Shown here in pieces: positions 29,955 to 38,631 of a DNA stretch of 64,000 bases (within the stretch, counting starts at the first letter, position 1; each line of letters begins with the position of its first letter). Source of the stretch: Pseudomonas fluorescens (GTDB lineage: Bacteria > Pseudomonadota > Gammaproteobacteria > Pseudomonadales > Pseudomonadaceae); NCBI RefSeq assembly GCF_001902145.1, contig NZ_MRST01000016.1:1-64000 (forward strand). The letters run 5' to 3'. The notes under the pieces were generated by a model. It was not told where the DNA came from. It worked only from the letters and a program-made list of their open reading frames with translations, and did not search any database. The translations under genes were made by a program, and so were the position numbers.

Positions 29955-30001
29955 CGTCGCCCACCCGGTTTGCCCTCGCGAACCCGGTGGCGGCGTTTTT
30001 T
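29955..30001 (+). terminator. Leader terminator (attenuator) of nasA
   Basis: CGTCGCCCACCCGGTT pairs with AACCCGGTGGCGGCG, followed by six Ts, 33 bp before the nasA start codon. Read-through presumably needs NasT. Confidence 0.85.
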
Positions 30002-30033
30002 CGTTTCTAGACCCCCAACCGTTGAGGTGCGTG

Positions 30034-31245
30034 ATGAAATCAAGCTTCTGGAAATCCGGGCACACCCCGACCCTGTTTGCCGCGTTCCTGTATTTCGACC
30101 TGAGCTTCATGGTCTGGTACCTGCTGGGCCCCCTGGCGGTGCAGATTGCCGCTGACTTGCACCTGACTACCCAACAGCGCGGCCTGGTGGTGGCCACCCC
30201 GATCCTGGCGGGCGCGGTGCTGCGCTTTTTAATGGGGATGCTGGCCGACAAGCTGTCGCCCAAGACGGCCGGGCTGATTGGCCAGGTTATTGTGATCGTG
30301 GCGCTGTTCTGCGCCTGGAAACTGGGGATCCACAGCTACGAACAAGCGCTGCTGCTGGGCATGTTCCTGGGCATGGCCGGCGCGTCCTTCGCGGTCGCCC
30401 TGCCCTTGGCGTCACAGTGGTACCCGGCGGAGCATCAGGGCAAGGCCATGGGCATCGCCGGCGCCGGTAACTCCGGCACCGTGTTTGCGGCGTTGCTGGC
30501 GCCCGTGCTGGCGGCCGCCTTTGGTTGGAGCAATGTGTTCGGCTTTGCGCTGATCCCACTGGTGCTGACCCTGATCGTATTCGCCTGGCTTGCGCGCAAT
30601 GCGCCTGAACGGCCGAAAGCCAAATCCATGGCCGACTACTTCAAGGCCCTGGGCGACCGCGACAGCTGGTGGTTCATGTTCTTCTACAGCGTGACCTTCG
30701 GCGGGTTTATCGGCCTGGCCAGCGCCCTGCCCGGCTACTTCAACGACCAGTACGGCCTGAGCCCGGTAACCGCTGGCTACTACACCGCCGCCTGTGTGTT
30801 CGGCGGCAGCCTGATGCGCCCATTGGGTGGCGCCCTGGCAGACCGGTTCGGCGGAATCAAAACCTTGCTCGGCATGTACAGCGTGGCGGTGATCTGCATT
30901 GCGGCAGTGGGGTTCAACCTGCCCAGTTCCTACGCGGCGCTGGCGCTTTTCGTCTGCACCATGCTCGGCCTGGGCGCCGGCAATGGCGCGGTATTCCAAC
31001 TGGTGCCGCAGCGTTTTCGCAGTGAGATCGGCGTCATGACCGGCCTGATCGGCATGGCCGGTGGCATCGGTGGCTTCGCCCTTGCGGCGGGCATGGGCGC
31101 CATCAAGCAGAGTACTGGCAGCTATCAACTGGCCCTGTGGTTGTTCGCCAGCCTCGGTGTGCTGGCCTGGTTCGGCCTGCATGGGGTGAAACGGCGCTGG
31201 AGAACCACCTGGGGTTCGGCCGCCGTGACCGCCGCACGCGTCTGA
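30034..31245 (+). CDS. nasA: Nitrate transporter of the NarK/NasA (MFS) family
   Basis: A 403-residue inner-membrane protein of about 12 helices that imports nitrate for assimilation. Family signs are the opening FAAFLYFDLSFMVWYLLGPL, the nitrate signature stretch around FLGMAGASFAVALPLASQWYPAEHQG and its repeat GLGAGNGAVFQLVPQRF with GLIGMAGGIGGF. GAGG precedes the ATG at 30034. Its stop overlaps by one base the start of the PP2C-kinase gene (TGATG), so the two are coupled. Confidence 0.93.
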   Translation: MKSSFWKSGHTPTLFAAFLYFDLSFMVWYLLGPLAVQIAADLHLTTQQRGLVVATPILAGAVLRFLMGMLADKLSPKTAGLIGQVIVIVALFCAWKLGIHSYEQALLLGMFLGMAGASFAVALPLASQWYPAEHQGKAMGIAGAGNSGTVFAALLAPVLAAAFGWSNVFGFALIPLVLTLIVFAWLARNAPERPKAKSMADYFKALGDRDSWWFMFFYSVTFGGFIGLASALPGYFNDQYGLSPVTAGYYTAACVFGGSLMRPLGGALADRFGGIKTLLGMYSVAVICIAAVGFNLPSSYAALALFVCTMLGLGAGNGAVFQLVPQRFRSEIGVMTGLIGMAGGIGGFALAAGMGAIKQSTGSYQLALWLFASLGVLAWFGLHGVKRRWRTTWGSAAVTAARV

Positions 31246-32912
31246 TGAGCTTGCAACTGAGCGTCGCCCAGGCCAGTGCCATCGGCCCGCGCAGCGAGAA
31301 CCAGGACGCGCTGCGGGTGGTCACGCCCATGGCAGAACTGGCCGCGAGCAAAGGCTACCTGTGTGCACTGGCCGACGGCGTCAGCCAGTGCGCCGACGGT
31401 GGCCTGGCCGCACGCTCGACCGTGCAGGCCCTGGCCCTGGACTACTACGCCACGCCACAGACCTGGGGTGTGGCCCAGGCGCTGGAGCGCTTGTTACTGG
31501 CGCAGAATCGCTGGTTGCAAGCCAACGGCGGCGGCCAACCGTTGCTCACCACCCTAAGCGCCCTGGTGTTTCGCGGCCAGCGTTTCACCCTGGCCCATGT
31601 CGGTGATTGCCGGGCGTATCGTTGGCTTGACGGCGAGTTGCAACGCATCAGCGAAGACCATGTGTGGGAACAGCCGGGCATGCAACATGTGCTCAAGCGC
31701 GCCCTCGGCCTGGATCAGCATCTGGTGCTGGACTTCCTCGATGGCCCATTGCGCGAGGGCGAGTGTTTCCTGCTGCTCAGCGATGGGGTGTGGGCCACGC
31801 TGGGCGATCACAGCATCGGCGCGATTCTACGCGAACAAAGCGACCTCGAGCTGGCGGTCAACACCCTGGTCAACGCCGCCCATCTGGCGGGTAGCCAAGA
31901 CAACGCCAGCGCCTTGCTGGTGCGTATCGATCAACTCGGCGCGGCCACCCTCGGCGACGCCCTGGTGCAATTGCAGCAATGGCCACTGCCGCCACCGCTG
32001 AAAGTAGGGCAAACCTTTGAAGGCTGGGAGGTGCAAAGCGTGCTGGCGCAGAGTCGCCAGTCGTTGCTGTACCGCGTGCACGACGCCCAGGGGCAACCCT
32101 GGCTGCTCAAGACCTTGCCGCTGCGTTGCGACGATACCGACGCCGCCCAGGCCTTGTTATCGGAGGAATGGTTTCTGCGCCGGGTCGCCGGTCGTGCCTT
32201 TCCCGAAGTGCATGCCGCCAGTGGTCGTCAGCACTTGTACTACGTGATGCGCGAATACGCCGGACAAACCCTGGCCCAACTGTTCCAACAACAGGGCCCG
32301 CTGCCGCTGGCGCAATGGCAGTCGATTGCCGAACGCTTGCTGCGTGCCGTGGGCCTGCTGCATCGCCGGCAGATTCTGCACCGCGACATCAAGCCGGAAA
32401 ACCTGCTGCTGGGAGAAGATGGCGAACTGCGGGTGCTGGACTTCGGCCTGGCCTATTGCCCCGGGCTCTCCGAGGACCGTGCCCACCTGCTGCCCGGCAC
32501 CCCAAGCTTCATCGCGCCCGAGGCGTTCGCTGGCGAGCGGCCTACGGCGCAGCAGGATTTATATAGCGTCGGCGTGACCTTGTATTACCTGCTGACCGGG
32601 CATTACCCCTACGGTGAAATCGAGGCTTTCCAACGGCCCAGGTTTTCCCAGCCCGTCAGCGCCAGCCGTTATCGCCCCGATTTGCCGGAGTGGTTGCCAC
32701 ACAGCCTGGAACGGGCGGTTACCGCTCTCCCGGGCCAACGCTATGAAACCGCCGAGGAATGGTTGTTGATCTTGGAGCAGGCCGACCGCCGCGAATTGAG
32801 CCTACGCCCACGGCCTTTGCTCGAACGCGAACCGTTGAAGGTCTGGCAAACCCTGGCAGCGGCTTCGCTGCTGCTCAATCTGGTGCTGCTGTACTGGCTC
32901 CTGCACCACTAA
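31245..32912 (+). CDS. PP2C phosphatase-Ser/Thr kinase fusion with C-terminal membrane anchor
   Basis: A 555-residue protein with opposing activities. Residues 1-235 are a PP2C phosphatase with its metal-binding aspartates (SENQD D21, ADG D44, LSDG D180, QDN D219). Residues 255-515 are a Hanks-type kinase with the ATP lysine K289, HRDIKPEN (379-386), DFG (399-401), GTPSFIAPE and the DLYSVGVTLYYLLTG segment. A single hydrophobic helix (about 536-552) anchors the C-terminus. It is coupled to nasA and precedes nirB, as in P. aeruginosa, which suggests that nitrate uptake or reduction is tuned by phosphorylation; the target is unknown. Confidence 0.92.
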   Translation: MSLQLSVAQASAIGPRSENQDALRVVTPMAELAASKGYLCALADGVSQCADGGLAARSTVQALALDYYATPQTWGVAQALERLLLAQNRWLQANGGGQPLLTTLSALVFRGQRFTLAHVGDCRAYRWLDGELQRISEDHVWEQPGMQHVLKRALGLDQHLVLDFLDGPLREGECFLLLSDGVWATLGDHSIGAILREQSDLELAVNTLVNAAHLAGSQDNASALLVRIDQLGAATLGDALVQLQQWPLPPPLKVGQTFEGWEVQSVLAQSRQSLLYRVHDAQGQPWLLKTLPLRCDDTDAAQALLSEEWFLRRVAGRAFPEVHAASGRQHLYYVMREYAGQTLAQLFQQQGPLPLAQWQSIAERLLRAVGLLHRRQILHRDIKPENLLLGEDGELRVLDFGLAYCPGLSEDRAHLLPGTPSFIAPEAFAGERPTAQQDLYSVGVTLYYLLTGHYPYGEIEAFQRPRFSQPVSASRYRPDLPEWLPHSLERAVTALPGQRYETAEEWLLILEQADRRELSLRPRPLLEREPLKVWQTLAAASLLLNLVLLYWLLHH

Positions 32913-32971
32913 CGGGCAGAGTTCGCAGGTTCTTTGTGTAATCGCCCAGTAAAACTGGGGCTATAGGCACT

Positions 32972-32987
32972 TGGCACAGCTGCTGCA
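32972..32987 (+). promoter_or_regulatory. Sigma-54 promoter of nirB
   Basis: TGGCACAGCTGCTGCA fits the sigma-54 consensus (GG/GC spacing correct; one mismatch in TTGCW). A small perfect palindrome CCCAGT-AAA-ACTGGG (32945-32959) lies just upstream. Predicted start near 32999. Confidence 0.75.
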
Positions 32988-33019
32988 TTAGCTTTCTCAA
33001 CACCTCACATATAGCCGCT

Positions 33020-33059
33020 CCTTCAACGACGAAGGGCCGAGCTTCCCGAGAGAACGGGA
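33020..33059 (+). promoter_or_regulatory. Two-hairpin ANTAR target in the nirB leader
   Basis: Hairpin 1 is CCTTC-AACGAC-GAAGG (33020-33035) and hairpin 2 is TCCCG-AGAGAA-CGGGA (33044-33059). Both have perfect 5-bp stems and six-base loops with A at position 1 and G at position 4, the known signature of RNAs bound by ANTAR proteins such as NasT. Confidence 0.8.
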
Positions 33060-33067
33060 CCAGGACA

Positions 33068-33107
33068 AAGGCGTCCTCGCTAGCTGACTAGCGGGGACGC
33101 CTTTTTT
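33068..33107 (+). terminator. Leader terminator (attenuator) of nirB
   Basis: A long stem, GGCGTCC-TCGCTAG with CTAGCGG-GGACGCC around the loop CTGA, followed by six Ts, ends 39 bp before the nirB start. It would stop transcription unless NasT acts on the preceding hairpins. Confidence 0.9.
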
Positions 33108-33145
33108 GTTTGCGCACGATTTGTCGAGCCATTGCGGAGAACGAC

Positions 33146-35599
33146 ATGAAAAAACTCAAACTGGTGATGATCGGCAACGGCATGGCCGGGGTTCGCACCC
33201 TTGAAGAACTGCTCAAGCTGAGCGATGAGCTGTACGACATCACCGTGTTCGGCGCCGAGCCTCACACCAACTACAACCGCATCCTGCTGTCGCCGGTACT
33301 GGCCGGTGAGCAAACCTTCGAAGAGATCGTGCTCAACGACCTGGATTGGTACCTGGATAACAACGTCAAGTTGCTGCTCAACCGCAAGGTGGTGCAGATC
33401 GACCGGGTCAAGCGCAAAGTCGTCGCCGAAGACGGCACCGAGGCCGAATATGACCGCCTGCTGATCGCCACCGGGTCCACACCATTTATCCTGCCAATTC
33501 CCGGCAACACGTTGCAGGGCGTGATTGGTTACCGCGACATTGCCGACACCCAGGCGATGATCGACACCGCCAAGACCCACAAGCATGCGGTGGTGATCGG
33601 CGGCGGCCTGCTCGGCCTGGAAGCGGCCAACGGCCTGATGCTGCGCGGCATGCACGTGACGGTAGTGCATATCGGCGAATGGCTGCTGGAACGGCAACTG
33701 GACAAGACCAGCGGCCAATTGCTGCAAACGGAACTGGAAAGCCGCGGCCTGGTGTTCCGCCTGTGCGAGCAGACCCAGGCACTGCACGATGCCGGCAATG
33801 GCCGCGTCGGCTCGGTGCAGTTCAAGAACGGCGACATCATCCCCGCCGACCTGGTGGTGATGGCTGCCGGCATCCGCCCCAACACCGAACTCGCGGAAAA
33901 GTCCGGCATCCCCTGCAACCGTGGGATCCTGGTCAACGACACGATGCAAACCTACGACCCGCGCATCTACGCGATCGGTGAATGCGCCAGCCATCGCGGC
34001 ATCGCCTATGGCCTGGTGGCGCCCTTGTTCGAACAGGCCAAGGTCTGCGCCAACCACCTGGCCCAATTGGGTTTTGCCACTTACAAGGGCTCGGTGACCT
34101 CGACCAAGCTGAAAGTCACCGGCATCGACCTGTTCTCCGCCGGCGACTTCATGGGTGGCGAAGGCACCGAGACCATCACCCTCTCCGACCCGATTGGTGG
34201 CGTGTACAAGAAGCTGGTGATCAAGGACGACATCCTGGTCGGCGCCTGTCTGTACGGCGATACCGCCGATGGCGGCTGGTATTTCCGCCAGATCCGTGAG
34301 AACCACGCCATCGGTGAAATCCGCGATCATCTGATGTTCGGTGAAAATGCACTCGGCGATGTCGGCCACCAAGGCCAGGACAAAGCCATGAGCATGGCCG
34401 ATAACGCCGAAGTCTGCGGCTGCAATGGCGTGTGCAAGGGCACCATCGTCAAGGCGATCCAGGAACAAGGGTTGTTCAGTGTCGATGAGGTGAAAAAACA
34501 CACCAAGGCCGCCAGTTCCTGCGGCTCCTGTGCCGGGCTGGTCGAGCAGATCCTGATCAACACCGTGGGCGGCGCTGCCGACGTCAAACCTAAAAGCGAA
34601 AAAGCCATCTGCGGCTGCAGCGACCTTAACCACGGGCAAATCCGCCAGGCCATCCGCGAGCAGCACCTGCTGACCATCGACAGCACCCTGCGTTACCTGA
34701 ACTGGCGCACCCCCAATGGCTGCGCCACCTGCCGCCCGGCCCTCAACTATTACCTGATCTCCACCTGGCCCGGCGAAGCCAAGGACGACCCGCAATCGCG
34801 GCTGATCAACGAACGGGCCCACGCCAATATTCAAAAAGATGGCACCTACTCTGTGGTCCCACGGATGTGGGGCGGCGTGACCAATCCTTCGGAGCTGCGC
34901 CGCATCGCCGATGTGGCCGACAAGTACAACGTGCCGATGGTCAAGGTCACCGGCGGCCAGCGCATTGACTTGCTCGGTATCAAGAAGCAGGACTTGCCAG
35001 GGGTATGGAAGGACCTGGATATGCCGTCCGGGCATGCCTACGGCAAGTCAATCCGCACCGTGAAAACCTGCGTGGGCAGCGAGTTCTGCCGGTTCGGCAC
35101 GCAGAACTCCACGCAACTGGGCATCGAGCTGGAGCATGACCTGTTCAACATGTGGTCACCCCACAAGGTCAAGTTGGCGGTCTCCGGTTGTCCACGCAAC
35201 TGCTCGGAAGCGGGCATCAAGGATGTGGGCATTATCGGTGTCGACTCGGGCTGGGAGATGTACATCGGTGGCAACGGCGGGATCAAGACTGAAGTCGCGG
35301 AGTTCTTCGTCAAGTTGAAAACCGCTGAAGAAGTGCGTGAGTACAACGGCGCGTTCCTGCAGCTGTACCGCGAAGAAGCCTTCTACCTGGAGCGCACCGT
35401 GCACTACCTGCAGCGGGTGGGCATGGAACATATCAAGAAGGCCGTGCTGGAAGACCCGGCCCGCCGCCAGGCTCTCAACGAGCGTTTGCAGTTCTCGCTG
35501 TCATTCGAGCAGGACCCGTGGAAGGAGCGCCTGGAACAGCCGCTGCTGAAAAAGGAATTCGACGTGATCCCCGTCAAACAACTGGAGGTCTCGCTATGA
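33146..35599 (+). CDS. nirB: Assimilatory nitrite reductase [NAD(P)H] large subunit NirB
   Basis: Cytoplasmic enzyme reducing nitrite to ammonium with NAD(P)H. The 817 residues run: FAD/NAD(P)H-binding reductase domain (MKKLKLVMIGNGMAGVRTLEELL), two BFD-type [2Fe-2S] segments (CGCNGVCKGTIV ... CGSCAGL and CGCSDLNHGQI), then ferredoxin-like domains and the siroheme/[4Fe-4S] site with TCVGSEFCRFG and SGCPRNCSEA. The ATG at 33146 is the family start. It overlaps nirD by 4 bp (ATGA). Siroheme comes from the cobA product further down the operon. Confidence 0.96.
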   Translation: MKKLKLVMIGNGMAGVRTLEELLKLSDELYDITVFGAEPHTNYNRILLSPVLAGEQTFEEIVLNDLDWYLDNNVKLLLNRKVVQIDRVKRKVVAEDGTEAEYDRLLIATGSTPFILPIPGNTLQGVIGYRDIADTQAMIDTAKTHKHAVVIGGGLLGLEAANGLMLRGMHVTVVHIGEWLLERQLDKTSGQLLQTELESRGLVFRLCEQTQALHDAGNGRVGSVQFKNGDIIPADLVVMAAGIRPNTELAEKSGIPCNRGILVNDTMQTYDPRIYAIGECASHRGIAYGLVAPLFEQAKVCANHLAQLGFATYKGSVTSTKLKVTGIDLFSAGDFMGGEGTETITLSDPIGGVYKKLVIKDDILVGACLYGDTADGGWYFRQIRENHAIGEIRDHLMFGENALGDVGHQGQDKAMSMADNAEVCGCNGVCKGTIVKAIQEQGLFSVDEVKKHTKAASSCGSCAGLVEQILINTVGGAADVKPKSEKAICGCSDLNHGQIRQAIREQHLLTIDSTLRYLNWRTPNGCATCRPALNYYLISTWPGEAKDDPQSRLINERAHANIQKDGTYSVVPRMWGGVTNPSELRRIADVADKYNVPMVKVTGGQRIDLLGIKKQDLPGVWKDLDMPSGHAYGKSIRTVKTCVGSEFCRFGTQNSTQLGIELEHDLFNMWSPHKVKLAVSGCPRNCSEAGIKDVGIIGVDSGWEMYIGGNGGIKTEVAEFFVKLKTAEEVREYNGAFLQLYREEAFYLERTVHYLQRVGMEHIKKAVLEDPARRQALNERLQFSLSFEQDPWKERLEQPLLKKEFDVIPVKQLEVSL

Positions 35600-35913
35600 A
35601 CTGGCTGGATATCTGCGCCCTCGATGAAATCAACGCCCTGGGCTCGCGCATCATCAGCGGGCCCAAAGGTGACATCGCGATTTTTCGCACCAGTGACGAT
35701 GAAGTCTTTGCCCTCGACGATCGCTGCCCGCACAAGGGCGGGCCATTGTCCCAAGGCTTGATCTACGGCAAGCGCGTGGCCTGCCCATTGCACAATTGGC
35801 AGATCGACCTTGAGTCCGGCCAAGCCCAGGCCCCGGATATCGGCTGTGCCCACCATCACCAGGCCCGGGTCGAAAACGGCCGGGTGATGCTGGCCCTGCG
35901 GGACGCGGGTTGA
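35596..35913 (+). CDS. nirD: Nitrite reductase small subunit NirD (Rieske type)
   Basis: A 105-residue partner of NirB. It has a Rieske fold with both ligand pairs present, CPHKGGPLSQG (C-x-H) and CPLHNWQID (C-x2-H), so it could bind a [2Fe-2S] cluster; E. coli NirD lacks these ligands. It starts within the nirB stop and ends one base into the nitrate reductase start (TGATG), so all three genes are coupled. Confidence 0.93.
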   Translation: MNWLDICALDEINALGSRIISGPKGDIAIFRTSDDEVFALDDRCPHKGGPLSQGLIYGKRVACPLHNWQIDLESGQAQAPDIGCAHHHQARVENGRVMLALRDAG

Positions 35914-38621
35914 TGAACCGCCAGACCACCGCGTCCACCTGCTGTTATTGCGGGGTGGGCTGCGGCGTGCTGATCGAGCATGACGGCGAACAGATCCTGG
36001 GAGTGCAAGGCGACCCCAGCCATCCGGCCAACTTCGGCAAGTTGTGCAGCAAAGGCGCGAGCCTGCACCTGACTGGCGATTTGAGCGCCCGTGCTCTTTA
36101 CCCGCAATTGCGCTTGGGCAAAGAACTGGCGCGCACCCGCACTGACTGGGACACCGCCCTGGACCACGCGGCCAACGTGTTCGCCGATACCATTGCCGAA
36201 CACGGGCCCGACAGTGTGGCGTTCTATATCTCCGGGCAACTGCTGACCGAGGATTACTACAGCTTCAACAAGTTGGCCCGGGCGCTGGTGGGCACCAACA
36301 ATATCGACAGCAACTCTAGGCTGTGCATGTCATCGGCGGTGGTCGGCTACAAGCGCAGCCTGGGCGCCGATGCGCCGCCGTGCAGCTATGAAGACCTGGA
36401 AAACAGCGACTGCGTGATGATCGTCGGCAGCAACATGGCCTACGCCCACCCGGTATTGTTCCGACGCCTGGAGCAAGCCAAGGCGCAACGCCCGCAGATG
36501 AAAGTGCTGGTGATTGACCCTCGGCGTACTGACACCTGCGACTTGGCCGACCTGCACTTGGCCATCTTGCCGGGAACGGATGTGGCGTTGTTCCACGGGA
36601 TTTTGCATTTGCTGCTGTGGGAGGACTGGATCGACCGCGCGTTTATCCAGGCCCACACCGACGGCTTGGCCGAACTCAAGCGCCTGGTGCATGACTACAC
36701 GCCGCAGATGGTCACGCAGCTGTGCGGCATCAGCGTCGAACAGTTGCGCCTGTGCGCGCAGTGGGTCGGCACCTCCAGCAGCTTTTTGTCGCTGTGGTGC
36801 ATGGGGCTTAACCAATCCACCGCCGGCAGCGCCAAAAACAGCGCGTTGATCAACCTGCATTTAGCCACGGGGACCATTGGCCGGCCGGGCTGCGGGCCGT
36901 TTTCCCTGACCGGCCAACCGAACGCCATGGGTGGGCGCGAAACCGGCAGCCTGTCCAACTTGCTGCCAGGCCACCGAGAAGCGGCCAACCCTGAACACCG
37001 CGCTGAAGTGGCGGCCTATTGGGGCGTGAAGCAACTGCCGGCGACCACCGGCCTTACCGCCATCGAACTGTTTGAACAGGTGCAGGCTGGCAAGATCAAG
37101 GCGTTGTGGATCGCCTGTACCAACCCTGCCCAATCGCTGCCCGACCAGAACGCGGTGCGCGCCGCTTTGGCAGCGTGCCCGTTCGTGGTGTTGCAGGAAG
37201 CGTTTCGTACCACCGAAACTGCCGCCTATGCCGACCTGCTACTGCCCGCCGCCAGTTGGGGTGAAAAAGACGGTACGGTGACCAACTCCGAGCGGCGTAT
37301 TTCCCACGTGCGCCGCGCCATCAACCCACCGGGTGAAGCACGCGCGGATTGGGCGATCACGGTGGATTTCGCACAGCGCCTGGAGCGTCGTCTGCGTCCG
37401 GGGTTGCCTAGCCTGTTCGCCTTTGAGCAAGCGGCGCAGCTGTTTGATGAATTCAAACCTCTGACCCAAGGCCGTGACCTGGACATGTCCGGCATCAGCC
37501 ACGCCCTGCTCGACCAACTCGGCCCGCAACAGTGGCCGTTTCCCGAGGGTGCGCAAGCGGGTACGTCGCGCTTGTACACCGACGGCATTTTCCCTACTGA
37601 CACGGGCCGGGCGCAGTTTGTCGCCGAGCCTTATCGCGCCGCCAAGGAACAGCGCGATGCGCGATTCCCGTTGACCCTGATCACCGGTCGCCTGCGTGAT
37701 CAATGGCACGGCATGAGCCGCACTGGCACCGCCGCGCAGTTGTTCGGGCACGTCAGTGAGGCGCTGTTGAGCCTGCATCCGGATGAGCTACGCCGCCACC
37801 GCTTCAAAGAGGGTGACTTGGTCAGCCTGAAAAGCCGTCGCGGCAGCGTGATCGTCGCCGTGGGCAGCGATGACAGTGTGCGCCCCGGCCAAGCGTTTCT
37901 GCCCATGCACTGGGGCGACCGCTTTCTCAAGGGCGGCGTTAATACTCTCACTCAACCTGCGTTCGACCCTTTGTCCAAGCAGCCGGAGCTCAAGCACAGC
38001 GGCGTGCGTCTGGAAGCAGTGCAACTGCCATGGCAGCTGTTTGCGCTGATCGAAGGCGATGTGCAGCAGCACTTCGAAGCCCTGCGCCCATTGTGTGAAA
38101 CCTTTGCCTACGTCAGCCTGAGCCTGGCTGGCCGTGAACGCCCCGCGCTGCTGGTGCGCGCCGCGCATACCGAGGCGCCCGACCTGCAACTGTTGACCCG
38201 TATCGACCAACTGCTGGGCCTCAACGACGGCCCGGTAATGGCCTATGACGACCCGCGCCGCTCAATCGGCAAGCGCGTAAAAATCGAGAAAGGTCGCATC
38301 ACCGCCCTGCGCCTGGCCGGCGAAACCCTGGCCCGTCACTGGCTGCAAAGCCTCTGGCTGGAAGGCCGGGCCGACGAGCAACTGCGGCGCTGGTTACTGG
38401 CGCCATTGAGCGCGCCGCCGGGCGGTACAACGGCCAGCAACAAGATTGTGTGCAACTGCAAGAACGTCAGCGAAAACGCCGTGTGTGCCGGTATCGGCAG
38501 CGGCCTGGACCTGGATGGCCTCAAACAGGCCCTGGGCTGCGGCACCCAATGCGGCTCCTGCGTGCCGGAAATCAAACGTCTTTTGGCCAGCAACCCGCAG
38601 CCAATCGCCATCAGTGTGTAA
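35913..38621 (+). CDS. nasC: Assimilatory nitrate reductase catalytic subunit
   Basis: Molybdenum enzyme that reduces nitrate to nitrite in the cytoplasm. The 902 residues begin with a [4Fe-4S] site (CCYCGVGCGVLIE ... GKLCSKG), continue with the bis-MGD molybdopterin oxidoreductase domain and dinucleotide-binding domain (about 590-710), and end with a BFD-like [2Fe-2S] domain (CNCKNVSENAVC ... CGTQCGSC). There is no Tat signal, as expected for the assimilatory type. The ATG at 35913 overlaps the nirD stop; a TTG one codon earlier is less likely. cobA follows after 10 bp. Confidence 0.94.
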   Translation: MNRQTTASTCCYCGVGCGVLIEHDGEQILGVQGDPSHPANFGKLCSKGASLHLTGDLSARALYPQLRLGKELARTRTDWDTALDHAANVFADTIAEHGPDSVAFYISGQLLTEDYYSFNKLARALVGTNNIDSNSRLCMSSAVVGYKRSLGADAPPCSYEDLENSDCVMIVGSNMAYAHPVLFRRLEQAKAQRPQMKVLVIDPRRTDTCDLADLHLAILPGTDVALFHGILHLLLWEDWIDRAFIQAHTDGLAELKRLVHDYTPQMVTQLCGISVEQLRLCAQWVGTSSSFLSLWCMGLNQSTAGSAKNSALINLHLATGTIGRPGCGPFSLTGQPNAMGGRETGSLSNLLPGHREAANPEHRAEVAAYWGVKQLPATTGLTAIELFEQVQAGKIKALWIACTNPAQSLPDQNAVRAALAACPFVVLQEAFRTTETAAYADLLLPAASWGEKDGTVTNSERRISHVRRAINPPGEARADWAITVDFAQRLERRLRPGLPSLFAFEQAAQLFDEFKPLTQGRDLDMSGISHALLDQLGPQQWPFPEGAQAGTSRLYTDGIFPTDTGRAQFVAEPYRAAKEQRDARFPLTLITGRLRDQWHGMSRTGTAAQLFGHVSEALLSLHPDELRRHRFKEGDLVSLKSRRGSVIVAVGSDDSVRPGQAFLPMHWGDRFLKGGVNTLTQPAFDPLSKQPELKHSGVRLEAVQLPWQLFALIEGDVQQHFEALRPLCETFAYVSLSLAGRERPALLVRAAHTEAPDLQLLTRIDQLLGLNDGPVMAYDDPRRSIGKRVKIEKGRITALRLAGETLARHWLQSLWLEGRADEQLRRWLLAPLSAPPGGTTASNKIVCNCKNVSENAVCAGIGSGLDLDGLKQALGCGTQCGSCVPEIKRLLASNPQPIAISV

Positions 38622-38631
38622 GGGGAACAAC

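Noticed and set aside
33080..35035. A 651-codon open frame opposite nirB
   Set aside because: Antisense shadow of nirB with biased composition and no recognisable domain.
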